Below, in pieces: positions 53,901 through 64,000 of a stretch of DNA of 64,000 bases; the first letter of the stretch is position 1, and every line of letters starts with the position of its first letter. A program made the position numbers and the translations under genes. Origin of the DNA: Synchiropus splendidus (lineage: Eukaryota > Chordata > Actinopteri > Syngnathiformes > Callionymidae); NCBI RefSeq assembly GCF_027744825.2, contig NC_071345.1:10437501-10501500 (forward strand). The letters run 5' to 3'. The notes beneath the pieces are model-generated. The model searched no databases. It saw nothing but the letters and a program-made list of their open reading frames with translations, and was not told where the DNA came from.

Positions 53901-55283
53901 GATGCAATAAATACATCCATCTTTTAAGTATTTAAAGTATTGAAGTATTAACTGTAGTTTTTCAACAATCATATTGTGATGTTATTACATTTTTACATGT
54001 TATTTGAATTGTACATTGAAAATTGAAAAAGCATATATATACATTGAAATTTAAAATGCATATATATAAAATAAAAATATATAAAGTATACATTACATAC
54101 ATTCCCAACAATAAAAAAGCACACACACATATGCTTTTTTTATTTTATTATTTTATTTTCAATGTATATTTCAAATAATAATATGAAAAACTACAGTCAG
54201 TACTTGTATAAATTACATATTCTATTTTTACATGTTATTGTTTGAAATATACATTGAAAATATAAAAGCATATGCTTTATATATACATTGAAATTTAAAA
54301 AGCATAAAATATTTAAAGCATATATTACATACGTTCCCAACATATATATGTATGTATATATACGTATATAAATTACTTATTATGTTTTTACATGTTATTG
54401 TTTGAAATATACATTGAAAATAAAAAAGCATATATACATGAGCTATAGACTTTATTTGCAAATATGAATTCATACAATTTATGAGTGATTTTAGGGTTCT
54501 GTTTGACAAGCTTCTTCCTGACCTCACCTTGTCTACCTTGCAGCATCGCACCACAGTTGCTGTCTAACTTTTCCCTTCATGTTGTTTGGGTAGATCCCCA
54601 CTTTTGGCCCCAAAAACATTATTTACAGCGTCAAATGTGACCCAACGGGACAGTGAATTGCCTTCTCCTTCTGCTTCCAGTCGCCGCTGAGCTTGACCTC
54701 AATTATTCCCCACCAATCGTCTCTGTAGGTTTGGCCTTCTCAGAGCCTCCTGATCTGGGCAGCTAATAAAACAAACAAACCCTTCAAGCTCAATTTCCTG
54801 GCGCAGCATGGAGCCGTATGAATATGGATGACGCCTCCCGTCACAGAATGTCAAGCCATGATGTATCATCTGTGGAAGCCTTGCCTCACGCGATATCCAT
54901 CAAAACACATCAATACCCTTAAAATATTTGTCAGAACAGCAGCAGAGCTCTGAGCGTGTTGGATGAGGAGGATTTATCATCGGAGGGGGGTGAGATAATA
55001 AATGATATCTAACCATTAATGCAGCGAGGCAGCCAAAAACCCCTCCACTTTTTATGTGTTTACATTAATTCAAGGATCTTTGCGCCCTCAGGGACCCAAA
55101 ATGAGCATCCGTCTTGTCGAGCAGACGGAAGCAGCTGACTGACTGTAAGGGAGCACAAAAATAGAGGCTATTTTTCAGAGATGTGTCGAGCAGGTTTCTG
55201 ACTGGAAAACCATCACGAGGCTGTAGCTTACGCTGGAGGAGCAGCGGGGCGACAGTCCAGGGCAGCGAGCGACGTCCAGCCAT
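50986..55283 (-). CDS. Ig-superfamily receptor, V-like plus C2 domain, single-pass membrane protein
   Basis: Exons, right to left: 55232-55283 (signal), 53470-53835 (V-like domain), 51459-51698 (C2 domain), 51149-51248 (membrane span), 50986-51046 (tail). All have GT/AG borders and joining phases (1,1,1,2), giving 272 aa. The signal peptide is MAGRRSLPWTVAPLLLQLSL. The V-like domain (about 25-138) has ITWERE and GEDGGVYTVSV but lacks the usual B/F-strand cysteine pair. The C2 domain has C158, W170 and C204, plus an N-glycosylation motif NVT at 150. The span is at about 229-252 (MTAVVACLVVLVLLLGSALA). The tail is about 20 residues, basic then acidic, without a tyrosine motif. The plan fits the HEPACAM/CEACAM/SLAM-like adhesion group, but the orthologue is not clear. 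A second Ig gene lies head to head 4.6 kb away. Introns of interest are listed separately. Confidence 0.85.
51298..51396 (+). repeat. Short inverted-end dispersed element, copy 4
   Basis: The clearest single copy, in the intron between the C2 and membrane exons of the minus-strand Ig gene. It begins ATGAGGTTTCATGAAACAGT, has the core TTTTCAGAGGCCACCAGAGG and ends AACAACTAATTCAGTGAAAC. Its length is about 99 bp. Confidence 0.7.
51699..53469 (-). other. Intron between V-like and C2 exons of minus-strand Ig gene
   Basis: A 1.8 kb intron with no recognised exon. It contains the hairpin at 52664-52706. A 120-codon minus-strand reading at 52669-53031 has no protein-like pattern. Confidence 0.65.
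52664..52706. other. Compact hairpin-forming sequence
   Basis: The arms AGCCCCTAATTCAATG (52664-52679) and CATTGATTTAGGGGCT (52691-52706) pair over 16 positions with one mismatch around an 11-nt loop. A T run follows on the plus strand. It lies in an intron of the minus-strand Ig gene. Function is unknown; it may be the centre of an old inverted-repeat element. Confidence 0.6.
53836..55231 (-). other. Intron 1 of minus-strand Ig gene
   Basis: A 1.4 kb intron between signal and V-like exons. Its 5'-distal part (53940-54470 on the plus strand) is an AT-rich foldback and tandem array described separately. The rest shows no exon or known repeat. Confidence 0.65.
53940..54470. repeat. AT-rich foldback plus tandem repeats
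   Basis: A word block (TTTTTACATGTTATT, GAAATATACATTGAAAAT, AAAAAGCATAT) occurs in direct orientation starting near 53989, 54230 and 54386. It occurs once in reverse complement at about 54129-54180 (CATATGCTTTTTTTATTTTA, then TTCAATGTATATTTCAAATA). CTGTAGTTTTTCA near 53951 and TGAAAAACTACAG near 54184 mark the outer arms of an approximately 265 bp palindrome. Two of the direct copies also share TTACATAC.TTCCCAACA. It could be a decayed inverted-repeat transposon or a replication-generated array. Confidence 0.7.
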
Positions 55284-56040
55284 GACACCTGCTGAACACA
55301 GAGAGAGCTCAGAGTAGTTGTGCAACCAACTGAATAGAACTTTATAGACAGTGAAAACTTGGATGTTGTGTGGGCTCATGAAGCTTCATGTGGAGGACAC
55401 ATGTAGAGCGCTCAGTAGGGGGCGCTCTTGGTTTAAAAAGGACATGTGGTCTTGGTGGACTAGCTGTTCAAAGATTTTATAGTTTTATAGTAAACTGGAA
55501 ATGAGGACAAGAGACGTATTTTTTAGATCCATCAGCTCAATTTATTTCTTGCCCAACTCTGCTCGATTTCAAAGTTGAGTTCCTGCTCCATTTTTGAAAT
55601 GAACTGTATTTCAAATATCAAACATGTATCTAAATATATGGATAAAGTTGGAGTGTCAAATCGCAGGATCAGTAGGTAGTGTGCTCATAATTTGCTCAGT
55701 TTGAAAGCTGAAAGAGTCTTTTTGTCGAGCGTTTGTTTGTGGAGAAGCCGGGTTTTTCACTCTTCATCCTTCAGTGAGAAATCCGATGCTTCACAGTCTC
55801 TTCCTCACGCCGCACATGAAGGAAACTGCGAGTCAAGTGTCCTCAGTGGGGGAAAAAATAGTGATGCAACGAACAATGAAATGCTAATTTCTTCAAGAAA
55901 GTCTTTTGGTCAAGTCAGAAAGTCAAAAGGACATTTCAGTGCAAAACTTAAGTGAAGCAAAAAACAACTGCTTCAGGTTTCATAAAGGATTTCCTGCATA
56001 GTAGTGAGGCGTGAATGGATTTGTGACTTTAATAAATGGA

Positions 56041-56124
56041 CACACGGGCAGAACATAAATGCAGAATGGTCTGACCCAGGAGTTGAACCCGCAGCCTTCT
56101 TGCAGCAAGGCAAGAGAGCAGCAC
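56041..56124 (-). repeat. Fragment of a common fish repeat
   Basis: The reverse complement reads TTGCCTTGCTGCAAGAAGGC then GGGTTCAACTCCTGGGTC, following the teleost family consensus CGCCTCACAGCAAGAAGGTC and GGGTTCGAATCCCGGGTC, with a CCCGTGTG end. It is the same broad family as the piece at 48992-49044. Confidence 0.6.
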
Positions 56125-56387
56125 AATGTGAAAAAGTATTTTGACTTCAGTGTGGTTGTAATTACTTCTGTTACAACTGTGTAATGACTGTTTACTTATG
56201 AATTAAAACATGTTTTTAAACTACAGCTGTGTTTCTCATGTGCCACACACTATGTGGCCAACGGACAACCCACATCCTCATTCCTCTGTGGTGCCATTTT
56301 TTTCTTTCTTTTTTGTTTGTTTTCAGTTCAGCTTGCTAAAAACAATTATTTACAAATCATTTTTTCACACACTGCTGTCCAGTCAGT

Positions 56388-56408
56388 GGGTTTGGGTTAG
56401 GGTTAGGG
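56388..56408 (+). repeat. Short interstitial telomere-like repeat
   Basis: GGGTTTGGGTTAGGGTTAGGG: two perfect TTAGGG units plus a diverged one. It is too short to be called more than a possible repair scar. Confidence 0.6.
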
Positions 56409-58586
56409 TCAGCTTCAGCTGTGTTTTCCTCCCAGAACGTCGAAGTCCATCCTCTCTTTTTATGTTGGAAATATAGTGAGGAAATCTTTTCACTAAAAAA
56501 CACTTGTGGCTGTCTTTTATCACTCCCTTCACCCCACACAGAAAACACCAATAGACTCTGGCTCAATAACACACACACCCTGCTAGAGACACACCCTGAC
56601 AACCCTGCCATCACGACTGTCCGCAGAGAACCATAGTGACTTCCTAACTCCGTCAGTGTTTCCCCTCCCACCAGCGCATGCTTGGGGGGCTCAAGCCAGG
56701 AAAAGGAAACACATTGCAAACACATTATTATTGTTGTTGTTACAGAAATAACCAACTCTCATTTGTCTATTTCGACCATGTGCAATATTTACTGCACATT
56801 TTCATGCAACCTGTCAGTCACCATAAAGCAATATGTTCATGTTCGGCCTTACACTTTTTCCCTCAAGAATCTAAGAATGATGAAAAAAATGGTGCACTTT
56901 TATCATGAAATGAGGGCAAAAGAGCTGGTGCCTGAGGACCACTAGGGGACAATCTGTGCACGTCAGGAATGTAGCCCCCTCCATTTTTTTTTTCCAATGG
57001 TGTAAAAACCTGGTGACCATCCACCACTACACATGAGCCAAGCAAAGGCCTGGATGGGTCGGTTATTTCGACCCCCTTTTGGAACCGCCCTTGAGAGGGT
57101 GAAGACCAGAGACAGACCTAGTGGGACTGCTCAGCCAGAGCAAGCCACAAAAGACCAAACAAAGTAATGGCCACTCCTCAGTGATGCCTCCTAATGAGCT
57201 CTCTTGCTCACGGCTGAAGAAAAAGCCAAGCTTGAAAACAGAGTTCTGATCATCTCTGGTCCACAGTGAAACTTATTAAGTCCAACCGCAGATATTCTAT
57301 AATGAGGAAGCTTTATAATGCTGCTTTTTAATGTATTGTTTTGATACAAAAAACGTTCAAGTCAATGAAGTTTCACTGAAGAAACAACAAAAAAAAAATG
57401 CAAATCGAGGTTCTATTTTATTAGCTTTACATTGGCATTTTATTAGATGAGTTTGTTTGTTTTTAAACACAACTTTTCATTCCTGTTTTATATTCAAGAT
57501 CGCAACACCATCACCAAAGAGGTGGAAAGGAGAAGGGACTGAAATGTTGATTTTTACTTAATAAGGAGCGCAGAAGTGGAGCACATGGAAGGTCACAAAC
57601 AGCATCTATTATAGATGAGCTGAGAATCCTCAGTATTGTTCAAAGTCTCCGCTGGTGCTCACATACCTCGAGTTAGCAGCAAGGTTATAGCGGAGTCCTT
57701 CCAGCCTTGGTTCACTCCCTTGAAAGGTCACGCTGTAGCTCTGCTCACTCAGTAAGATTTACCCTTCTGGAAGTGTAAGATGGACTGCAGCACAACGTGA
57801 AACCCAAGTGAAAGATCAGTCCTGGCTCCAGCTTGTTTTGAAGTTTCACGGCTTCCTCTGGCCAAGCGCTCCCCCCCACCACCCCTGCTTTCCTGTACAA
57901 TAAACGCTTCCTTACACGTTCAACAAGCCAACGCTCCATTGTTTCTGAACCTGCACACTTTATCGCCGGACAGTTTGCTCTCCCACAAGACTTTTCTTGA
58001 CTCCGTGGAGTGTAATATTTTAAAGGAAACCGCTGACAATACTGGAATCTTTCGGACTCTTATCCAGCTCTACCATCGTCCGACATTTATTGTCTTGGTT
58101 TTGAATGGCAGAAGTCAGTGTGAATTCTCCTGTTTTTGCCCTCTTTTGTGAGCACCATTCCATTCAGCTGGGGATTACCCGAAATGTACTTTGACTCTCT
58201 CGGGAATTTTCCCATTAATGAGAATTCAAACTCCTCTGCTTTGACACTGATATATGGAATTTGTGTTGGAAGCCATCTGCTTTCATCTTCAGTTTGCAGC
58301 TCTGTGAGCGTTTCACTAAGAGATTTTAGAATAGCGAAATAATTTCAGTAATATTCCACTCAGTCATGAGGGAAAACGTCTTGCTAAGGCTAATCTTAAT
58401 CTGAACTGCGCCGGTGCAGGGTAGAGGCGGAGGAAGCGCCTCTAGGAGGCATTCTTCGTTCGTCTCAGAGGCATGTTACCAGGTGAGACATATCAACATT
58501 ATCAGTAAGCCTGCTCATCGTATCTACCCACCCACCAGCCTGGTTTACAGAAACCTGTCTCACTCTGTTTCTCTTCACATACATCA

Positions 58587-58710
58587 AGGGTCACCAACCT
58601 TTTAGCTACTCCAAAGGCACAGTGTGACCTGAAGAGTTACCATTGGTTCAGTACACTCTTCTGAAATCACGGTATACTGTATATTGGATGATAAATGATA
58701 TTCCTCTGTA
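58587..58710 (+). repeat. Dispersed repeat, pair member 2
   Basis: It begins GGGTCACCAACCTTTTAGCT, continues ACTCCAAAGGCACAGTGTGA and CCTGAAGAGTTACCATTGGT, then GGATGATAAATG. It matches 29101-29220 in order and spacing. Confidence 0.6.
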
Positions 58711-58789
58711 AAACTTGTGTCATTACTGAGTTTTAGCAGTAATTACCAATGGTGGAATGAAACATAATAAAACAGAAAGTAACATCATG

Positions 58790-59065
58790 ACTGGGATTGG
58801 TTCCGACCAACCGGTCGTAAGTCAGATTGGACCTAAGTGGTATGCCATTCAAAATAGCCAAGGCGAGGGTTATCGGTGCTACTGTAGTGGTAGATGGCGT
58901 GATGTGTGAGAGTGAGATGCTGGGATACTGTGCTGCCGTAACTGTTGTACGCGATGCCGGGCTGCTACATGCTTCGGTGCCAGACATTGAATTACAAAAA
59001 GGTTCTGCTGGCCGTGGTCGTAAGTTCGGGTGGACGTAAGTCGAGCAGGTCGTAAGCCGGATGTT
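58790..59065. repeat. Probable decayed DNA transposon
   Basis: GGTCGTAAGTCAGATTGGAC on the left and three GTCGTAAG/ACGTAAG words on the right (TGGTCGTAAGTTCGG, GGACGTAAGTCG, GGTCGTAAGCCGG) suggest repeated subterminal motifs of a Tc1/mariner-like element. Ends and target duplication were not resolved. Confidence 0.4.
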
Positions 59066-59699
59066 ACTTGAAATAAAATTAAAATTAAAATTATTATTGT
59101 ATTATTATACTGTGTATATCACTATCATTTCAACAGCCCGCCCACAACAACACTCCCTTGATCTCTGCTGGCTAGCTAGTGGATGCGGTGGGCACCATGT
59201 CTGTGACCCTTGCCATAGATTCATGAGCTGACGAAAATGTCATGGTTATGGCTCTAAGCTCTTGCACACGCCCTGCCTACTATGCCAGACTACCCACGAC
59301 TACACTCCTCTAGCGTGTCCCACCTCCACTTGCATTTATCAACGTGTCGACGTCCTAGCATTTCTGGGCGGAGCGCTAACTGAACAAAGTAAGACATGCG
59401 ACTTGGTTGCAGATTATAATGTTATTTCTAAACATTTGGGTTCGTGTCAATGTGGAAAGAAGTACTTAAAATACATCCTTGAAAAACAAATGACTGTGGT
59501 GGTGTAGGATTAGCATTAGCACTACATCTAAACATACTTGTGTGCACACTCACTTTAGGATGGCTGGACTGAAAATGTCTCTTCAAGCAGTTACTCGCCC
59601 CGCCTTGTTTCGAATCAAATCAAAAATACAACTTTCCTCCATCTGCAGTATTGGGCTACGGCTCCTTTAAGAGGAAGGTGTGTCGCGACAGGTAGTCAT

Positions 59700-59925
59700 A
59701 GATAAACAGGAAGTAGCCGCTTCAGTGAGACAGCGCATCGCGACGCGCTCCTATTACGGAACAAAGATGCGCATGATACGAAACGACTTTGGTAAGAATT
59801 CGGCGCGGTTTCACCTAAACACTGGAGTGACTCCCATTCTGAAGGCGACGGACTGACGCTGAGAGCCGTTTCACATGAGTAACTCAGTGTTGAAACTGTC
59901 CCCGCAGAGCGTCCTGACTGACGAC
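59700..59925 (+). promoter_or_regulatory. Probable promoter and 5' UTR of right-hand Ig gene
   Basis: A small CpG-rich island (GACAGCGCATCGCGACGCGC at about 59729) ends at the ATG at 59926. No TATA box in a convincing place. The start of transcription is not resolvable by eye. Confidence 0.4.
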
Positions 59926-62748
59926 ATGAGGCGACCTCTGCTCCTCTTCACTCTCCACCTGGCAGGTAAAGACCAGTCACTCTGCTCTGACACCGTCTCT
60001 CCTCCGGTTTAACGTTCAGACGCCTCAGCGACTCGCTAAAGTCTACCTGGGCTTGTGAGGAGGAACAATGAACAGGTCAGACCGGAGCTCCGCGCTACTT
60101 CTCTCACGGAGCTTCTTGAACCTGCGCGGCCGCATTCCCTTCTGCTCAGACGAGTCAGTGACGTGATGCCTTCACGGCCTCCTCCGCATCCCGGCGCGCT
60201 TGATACGCGCCTGGCTGATGTCCAGGTTGTGCGTCGTGGCCAATCCGCGCGTGCCCTTGGCTTTACTCGACTGGGATCGGCTGCGGTTCAGTTTCGATCT
60301 ATTGTTCGAGCGGCGCATAAAAGATCACAAACGGTGAGACACAATACAGCAAGTGTCAACTGAAATATCAGACAGCAAAAGAGTTGGTGCTGATGCAGAG
60401 TGGGAGGAGAAAAGACCAACTTGGAAACAGGAATATAAATCATACTGTCATTTGTTCTTTAACTGAGGCTTGCTGTTCATGCGTGAAAGATGATAATTAA
60501 AGCAATAACTGGGAACATTTTGGCATAATTAAATATCCATTTTGCTGCTATGAATTTTAAATCTCAAAATTGGGATTAAAACGCATTATTAATGCCCTTT
60601 TTTCCGCTCCTGGTAGAACTCTGCAGCCTTGTTTTTAGTTTCAAAGAGAAAGGTGTTTTAAAGATATTTGTTGAATAAATGTAACTACCATACACTGCAT
60701 CCAAACTAGTTCCTATATATATAGATATATATCTATATATCTATATATATATATTTTGTGACACAGATTCAAGTCAAAACATTTTGAAAAGGGTTATTTC
60801 ATTCGTAGAGACAATATGGTGATGTAACATGATTAAATGGTCTTTCTAAAGATTATTTAGATACCAATGTCTGAGCTCACTAGATGGCACTATCTGCCGT
60901 AAAATCTTTCTCTTCAAACCGAGAGCCACCTTCTGAGGTCTGAAAATGAGCATACTGTTTCATGAAGCTTCATTCGATTAGCAGAGTAACACTGACCATT
61001 TTTATAATTTTTTTTTTTTGTTGACTTTCCCCCCTCAGCCTTTCTGTCTGCGGATGTACTTGCTCAAAACCAGGTCCAGATCCAGTTCCAGACGGACCCA
61101 TTGCTGGTTCAGACTGGGACAGAGATCGTCTTCACGGTGCTGACCACACCGAATGTTGTTATCATCCAATGGTTCTACCAGGAAACCCTGCTGGGTGCGT
61201 GGGCCGGTGGGACCTCAGTGCTTAATCCAGTGGCCCAGTTCGAGGGCCGGGTCACCATTCTGTCCACCCAGCTCAAAATCGGAGGAGCCCAGCTCAGAGA
61301 TGCCGGCGACTACTCGGTGCAGGTGACTCCCAGGGACGACACGGGTTTGCTCCCCAACACCAGATCCATACGGCTCAGTGTCTTCGGTAAGAGGCTCCTC
61401 TCTGTCTTTGGAAACTGAACACGAAAAGGCATTTATCTATTGGGGAGGAAATGTATTATGTATAACCACCATTAAGAGTAGAATTAAAAAGATATGATTC
61501 TAAACATATGAGGAGAGATATACGTCTGAAAGACGATTAAATAAAGAAAAGTTGTTTAAATTATTTATAAAGACTAAAACAGTGTCAAGAGAAGAAAAAG
61601 GAATATTGAATTAACACAATTTATTTTCACTTCACCGACACATTTAAAGTCAAGTAGCGAATCTTTGTGACCGGTCTGTTTTAAGGGAGGTTTTTTTTTT
61701 TCTTTTAAGGAGGAACTAATGGAAATAAAAAGGGACTCATTTGGGGAGTGTGAGAATTAGTCTGGGGAGGTGTAACGGAAATTAGTGACCCATAGTGGGA
61801 GAAGTAAAATGAATAAAAATGGAGGGAAGCGTAAGAGGTGTAACTCGGAGGGTTCGTGGCTTCATGCATAATTAAACCGTACTTGATATTCAGGGCTCAT
61901 GCTCTTTAGATGTTTTATATTGTAGTGGTCTAAATGTAGCATTACATTTACATACAGTACATGTTACATTTGCATTCATTTCCCTGTAATGGGGCCGGAG
62001 CCGAGTGGCTGTGTTTTGATCGGCCCACCGTGGAGGATCTTTTATATCTGTTATCAGCGCCGCTAATGGTGTCGGAGTTATTGGCGCGCGGCTGTAAGAT
62101 CATGTCGAACATTGCTCGTGACCTTGAGCTGTCGAGGGGTCGTCCAAAAAGCTCTTTTCGCCTGAGCTACAGGTGAGCAGAAAGTGAGCGAAATAGCCAG
62201 TGATGAGAGCTTTTTAGCAGCGGCGCCGAGGTTTTCAAGTCGCTCTCCTCTCCGTCTCCTCAGTCATTTAAGCCACGAGGCATCTGAGTCACCGCTCACG
62301 CCGTCTGCCCTCTTACTCGCCATCTGTGCTTCTGTCTGACTCCTCTTCTGCTCTCACTTGCTTTGATTACGGCGAATTATCCTCAGAAGAAACGTAAAAC
62401 TTCCCTTCTATTCTGGTGTCATCAAAAGTGCAGATGTTCCTGATGGTGCCATTGAAACGCTATTTTCCTGTCGCTGTCTAGATGCTGTGGCTGGCGTGAG
62501 CCTGTCTGTTCCCACGCTGGCGATGGAGGACGGAAACGTCTCTCTGAGTTGCACGTGGACGGCCGGCACGGATCTCACCGTGCAGTGGGGTAAAGGAGGT
62601 CAAGCTATCAGCTCTGACTCCAGGATCACCATCGAGGGAGGATCGCTGGTCATCAACCCGGCGCGGAGAGGTGACGCCGGGGACTACACGTGCACTGTCA
62701 GCAACCCTGTCAGCGCTCGCACCGTCAGCGCCAGCCTCACCGTCTACT
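59926..62748 (+). CDS. Ig-superfamily adhesion-type protein, V-like plus C2 domain, 3' end not found
   Basis: Exons: 59926-59965 (signal peptide MRRPLLLFTLHLA), 61039-61386 (V-like domain), 62482-62748 (C2/I-type domain). Borders are GT/AG and every junction is phase 1, the standard for Ig exons. The 218 codons so far end in an open phase-1 donor, so a membrane or further Ig exon must follow; none was recognised before 64000. The V-like domain (about 22-128) has IIQWFYQ and LRDAGDYSVQV but no B/F cysteine pair, as in CEACAM N domains and HEPACAM. The C2 domain has C153, W165 and C200 with GDAGDYTCTVSN, and NVS at 148 as a glycosylation site. Shared plan and phases make it a likely diverged duplicate of the minus-strand gene. 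It is probably a cell-surface adhesion or regulatory receptor. Confidence 0.82.
60713..60757 (+). repeat. TA/TATC-type AT repeat
   Basis: An alternating TATATA, GATA and CTATATA stretch in intron 1 of the right-hand Ig gene. It is imperfect and self-complementary. Confidence 0.8.
60868..60975 (-). repeat. Short inverted-end dispersed element, copy 5
   Basis: The reverse complement begins GAATGAAGCTTCATGAAACA, continues GCTCATTTTCAGA and holds CAGATAGTGCCATCTAGTGA, matching the other copies with more divergence. It lies in intron 1 of the right-hand Ig gene. Confidence 0.5.
61387..62481 (+). other. Intron between V-like and C2 exons of right-hand Ig gene
   Basis: A 1.1 kb intron. A GC-richer part near 62000-62170 keeps a 71-codon reading open, but without recognisable protein features. 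No repeat family was identified. Confidence 0.65.
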
Positions 62749-64000
62749 GTGAGTGGGAACTCTGAGGTTCACGAGTCCAAGTGACTGTGTGTTGATCTCT
62801 ATATTCTTCAATCGTATTTATGCCACAACAGTGAACTTAACCAACCCTCTTTAAACTGCAATATAAAGCTCACACAGGATATTTCAAGTACATACATCAC
62901 CTACACCATGTAATTACAGGTGGGGTTTGCTGTCACAGAAACATGAGCAGCTATAATGGTATTCTTACCACAGTGACAAGAGCAGGGGGGGCACTTACAC
63001 TGGTACGTGTGTTGTGGCAGGCTGTCAACCCTGTTCTAAGTTAGCATAGTATGAGAGGAAAACATTCAAAATATACTCACATTTTCAAGTATATTTCTTG
63101 AATATATGATCAGAAAATGCTCTTCATCTAAACTCTTCATCATGTGTCATAAAAATGGCTCTAAGGCAACAAGAATCATGACATAGCTGCATGTTTCTCA
63201 CTGACCTGATGGGGGCGCAGGAGAGCAGGAAAAAGTGTGGCTGCACTTTGCTCGGAATCATGGACATACAACATAACAATTCATAAAGGGAATAATGAGG
63301 TTGAGCAGTGCATGTTTTGTTATATGAAGCTTCACTTACAGTCAAATATATATTTTAAAGTGCCTTTTCGTGATGGTGTCTCTTAGCTTCATGCTGATTA
63401 AGGTTGGCTATAAAGCTGTGTTGCCTAATTTATCATTTTAATGTGGAACATTTCCACAACTGTGTCACATATAATGTTATATGATCGAATTATTATACCT
63501 CAGGGATGGGCAAACACGCCTTTAAAATTTATGTGAAAATGTTTTGCAATGTCCCATGTTAGCAGCAAAACTTTGGGGACATTTTTATCCATAAAACTCT
63601 CTGTAATCCTGTTTGTGAAAATCTAAAGCGCAATATCAAAACACTCCAATAGGGGGCGTGCTGCATCCAATGCAACACACTCCGCTTTCACTGATAAATA
63701 ACAGTGATAAACTTTTTGCCTTTTTTTGTGGGGGGGAAAGTGGCTCATTGTTGCCAAAACAAAGTAATGTGTTGAACACTCTAAATGTAATTGGTGCTGA
63801 GGAACTTTACACGAACGGCATGAGACAATGTGCTGCACTTTTACGATTTAATGTAGCATGAAATGAAAATAAAGGTACACTTTATAGGTTCGTATTTACA
63901 TTATTAGTGTGGCCGCCGTAACTTATCTCCTCATTACGTCCACCGGTGTAGTGGTGCCTGAAGAGGTGGCTTCACTCCTCCTTTATTTATCATTTAATTA
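62749..64000 (+). other. Downstream intron of right-hand Ig gene, to window edge
   Basis: AT-rich sequence after the phase-1 donor at 62749. I looked for an acceptor followed by a hydrophobic span or another Ig domain in phase and found none. Short A/T-rich words only. Confidence 0.6.

Larger units (their letters stand above)
55284..59925. other. Spacer between the two head-to-head Ig genes
   Basis: About 4.6 kb with no supported coding exon. It holds fragments of common repeats (56041-56124, 58587-58710, 58790-59065) and a short telomere-like stretch (56388-56408). The last 200 bp, from about 59700, become CpG-rich (CGCATCGCGACGCGC near 59732) and probably form the promoter of the right-hand Ig gene. 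The promoter of the left-hand gene should lie just right of 55283, but no motif stands out. Confidence 0.6.

Noticed and set aside
60055..60363. 102-codon reading just after the signal exon of the right-hand Ig gene
   Set aside because: The signal exon ends at a good donor at 59966 and joins the V-like exon in phase. The reading is arginine-rich GC-biased intron sequence.

Overview
The window is vertebrate nuclear DNA, most likely from a teleost fish. Genes are split into many short exons with GT-AG introns, several of them only 60-90 bp. The proteins match vertebrate families almost residue for residue, and the interspersed repeats are of fish type: LINE 3' ends with ATTCTG tails, an RTE-like tail ending in GATGGATGGAT, a miniature Tc1/mariner element and a Tigger-like element. 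The species cannot be fixed from the sequence alone.

Layout, left to right. (1) 1-4400, minus strand: DHDDS, the catalytic cis-prenyltransferase subunit for dolichol. Six coding exons (219 codons) are present and the C-terminal exons lie beyond the left edge. (2) 4400-5700: spacer with ATT and TTTTA microsatellites and a LINE 3' end. (3) 5700-22030, plus strand: AGO1, complete in 19 coding exons (858 codons plus stop), with a 2.3 kb 3' UTR. (4) 22030-22970: short spacer. (5) 22970-46690, plus strand: AGO3, complete in 19 coding exons (860 codons plus stop), with a 9.4 kb first intron and a roughly 5 kb 3' UTR. (6) 46690-50800: spacer with repeats, including a 712 bp non-autonomous DNA transposon with TA target duplications. 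(7) 50800-55300, minus strand: a complete small single-pass Ig-superfamily receptor (272 aa). (8) 55300-59900: spacer. (9) 59926 onward, plus strand: a second Ig-superfamily gene, 5' part only (218 codons), running off the right edge or having further exons not recognised.

How the genes relate. AGO1 and AGO3 are tandem paralogues whose shared exon boundaries have the same phase throughout. Both are guide-RNA-binding effectors of microRNA silencing. AGO3 keeps all four residues of the slicer tetrad (D598, E638, D670, H808). AGO1 has arginine at the last position (R806), as in mammals. The mammalian neighbour AGO4 is not next to AGO1; DHDDS takes that place. The two Ig genes lie head to head about 4.6 kb apart and look like diverged duplicates: signal peptide, V-like domain without the usual cysteine pair, then a canonical C2/I-type domain. 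They resemble the HEPACAM/CEACAM/SLAM group.

The most interesting non-genic signals are a dispersed ~100 bp element with inverted ends (five copies), a 67 bp miniature mariner inside AGO1, a strong AT-rich foldback and a compact hairpin inside introns of the minus-strand Ig gene, and clustered GCACTT(T) seed matches in both Argonaute 3' UTRs. No CRISPR array, rRNA or tRNA gene was seen, and nothing in the window amounts to a clearly new biological system.
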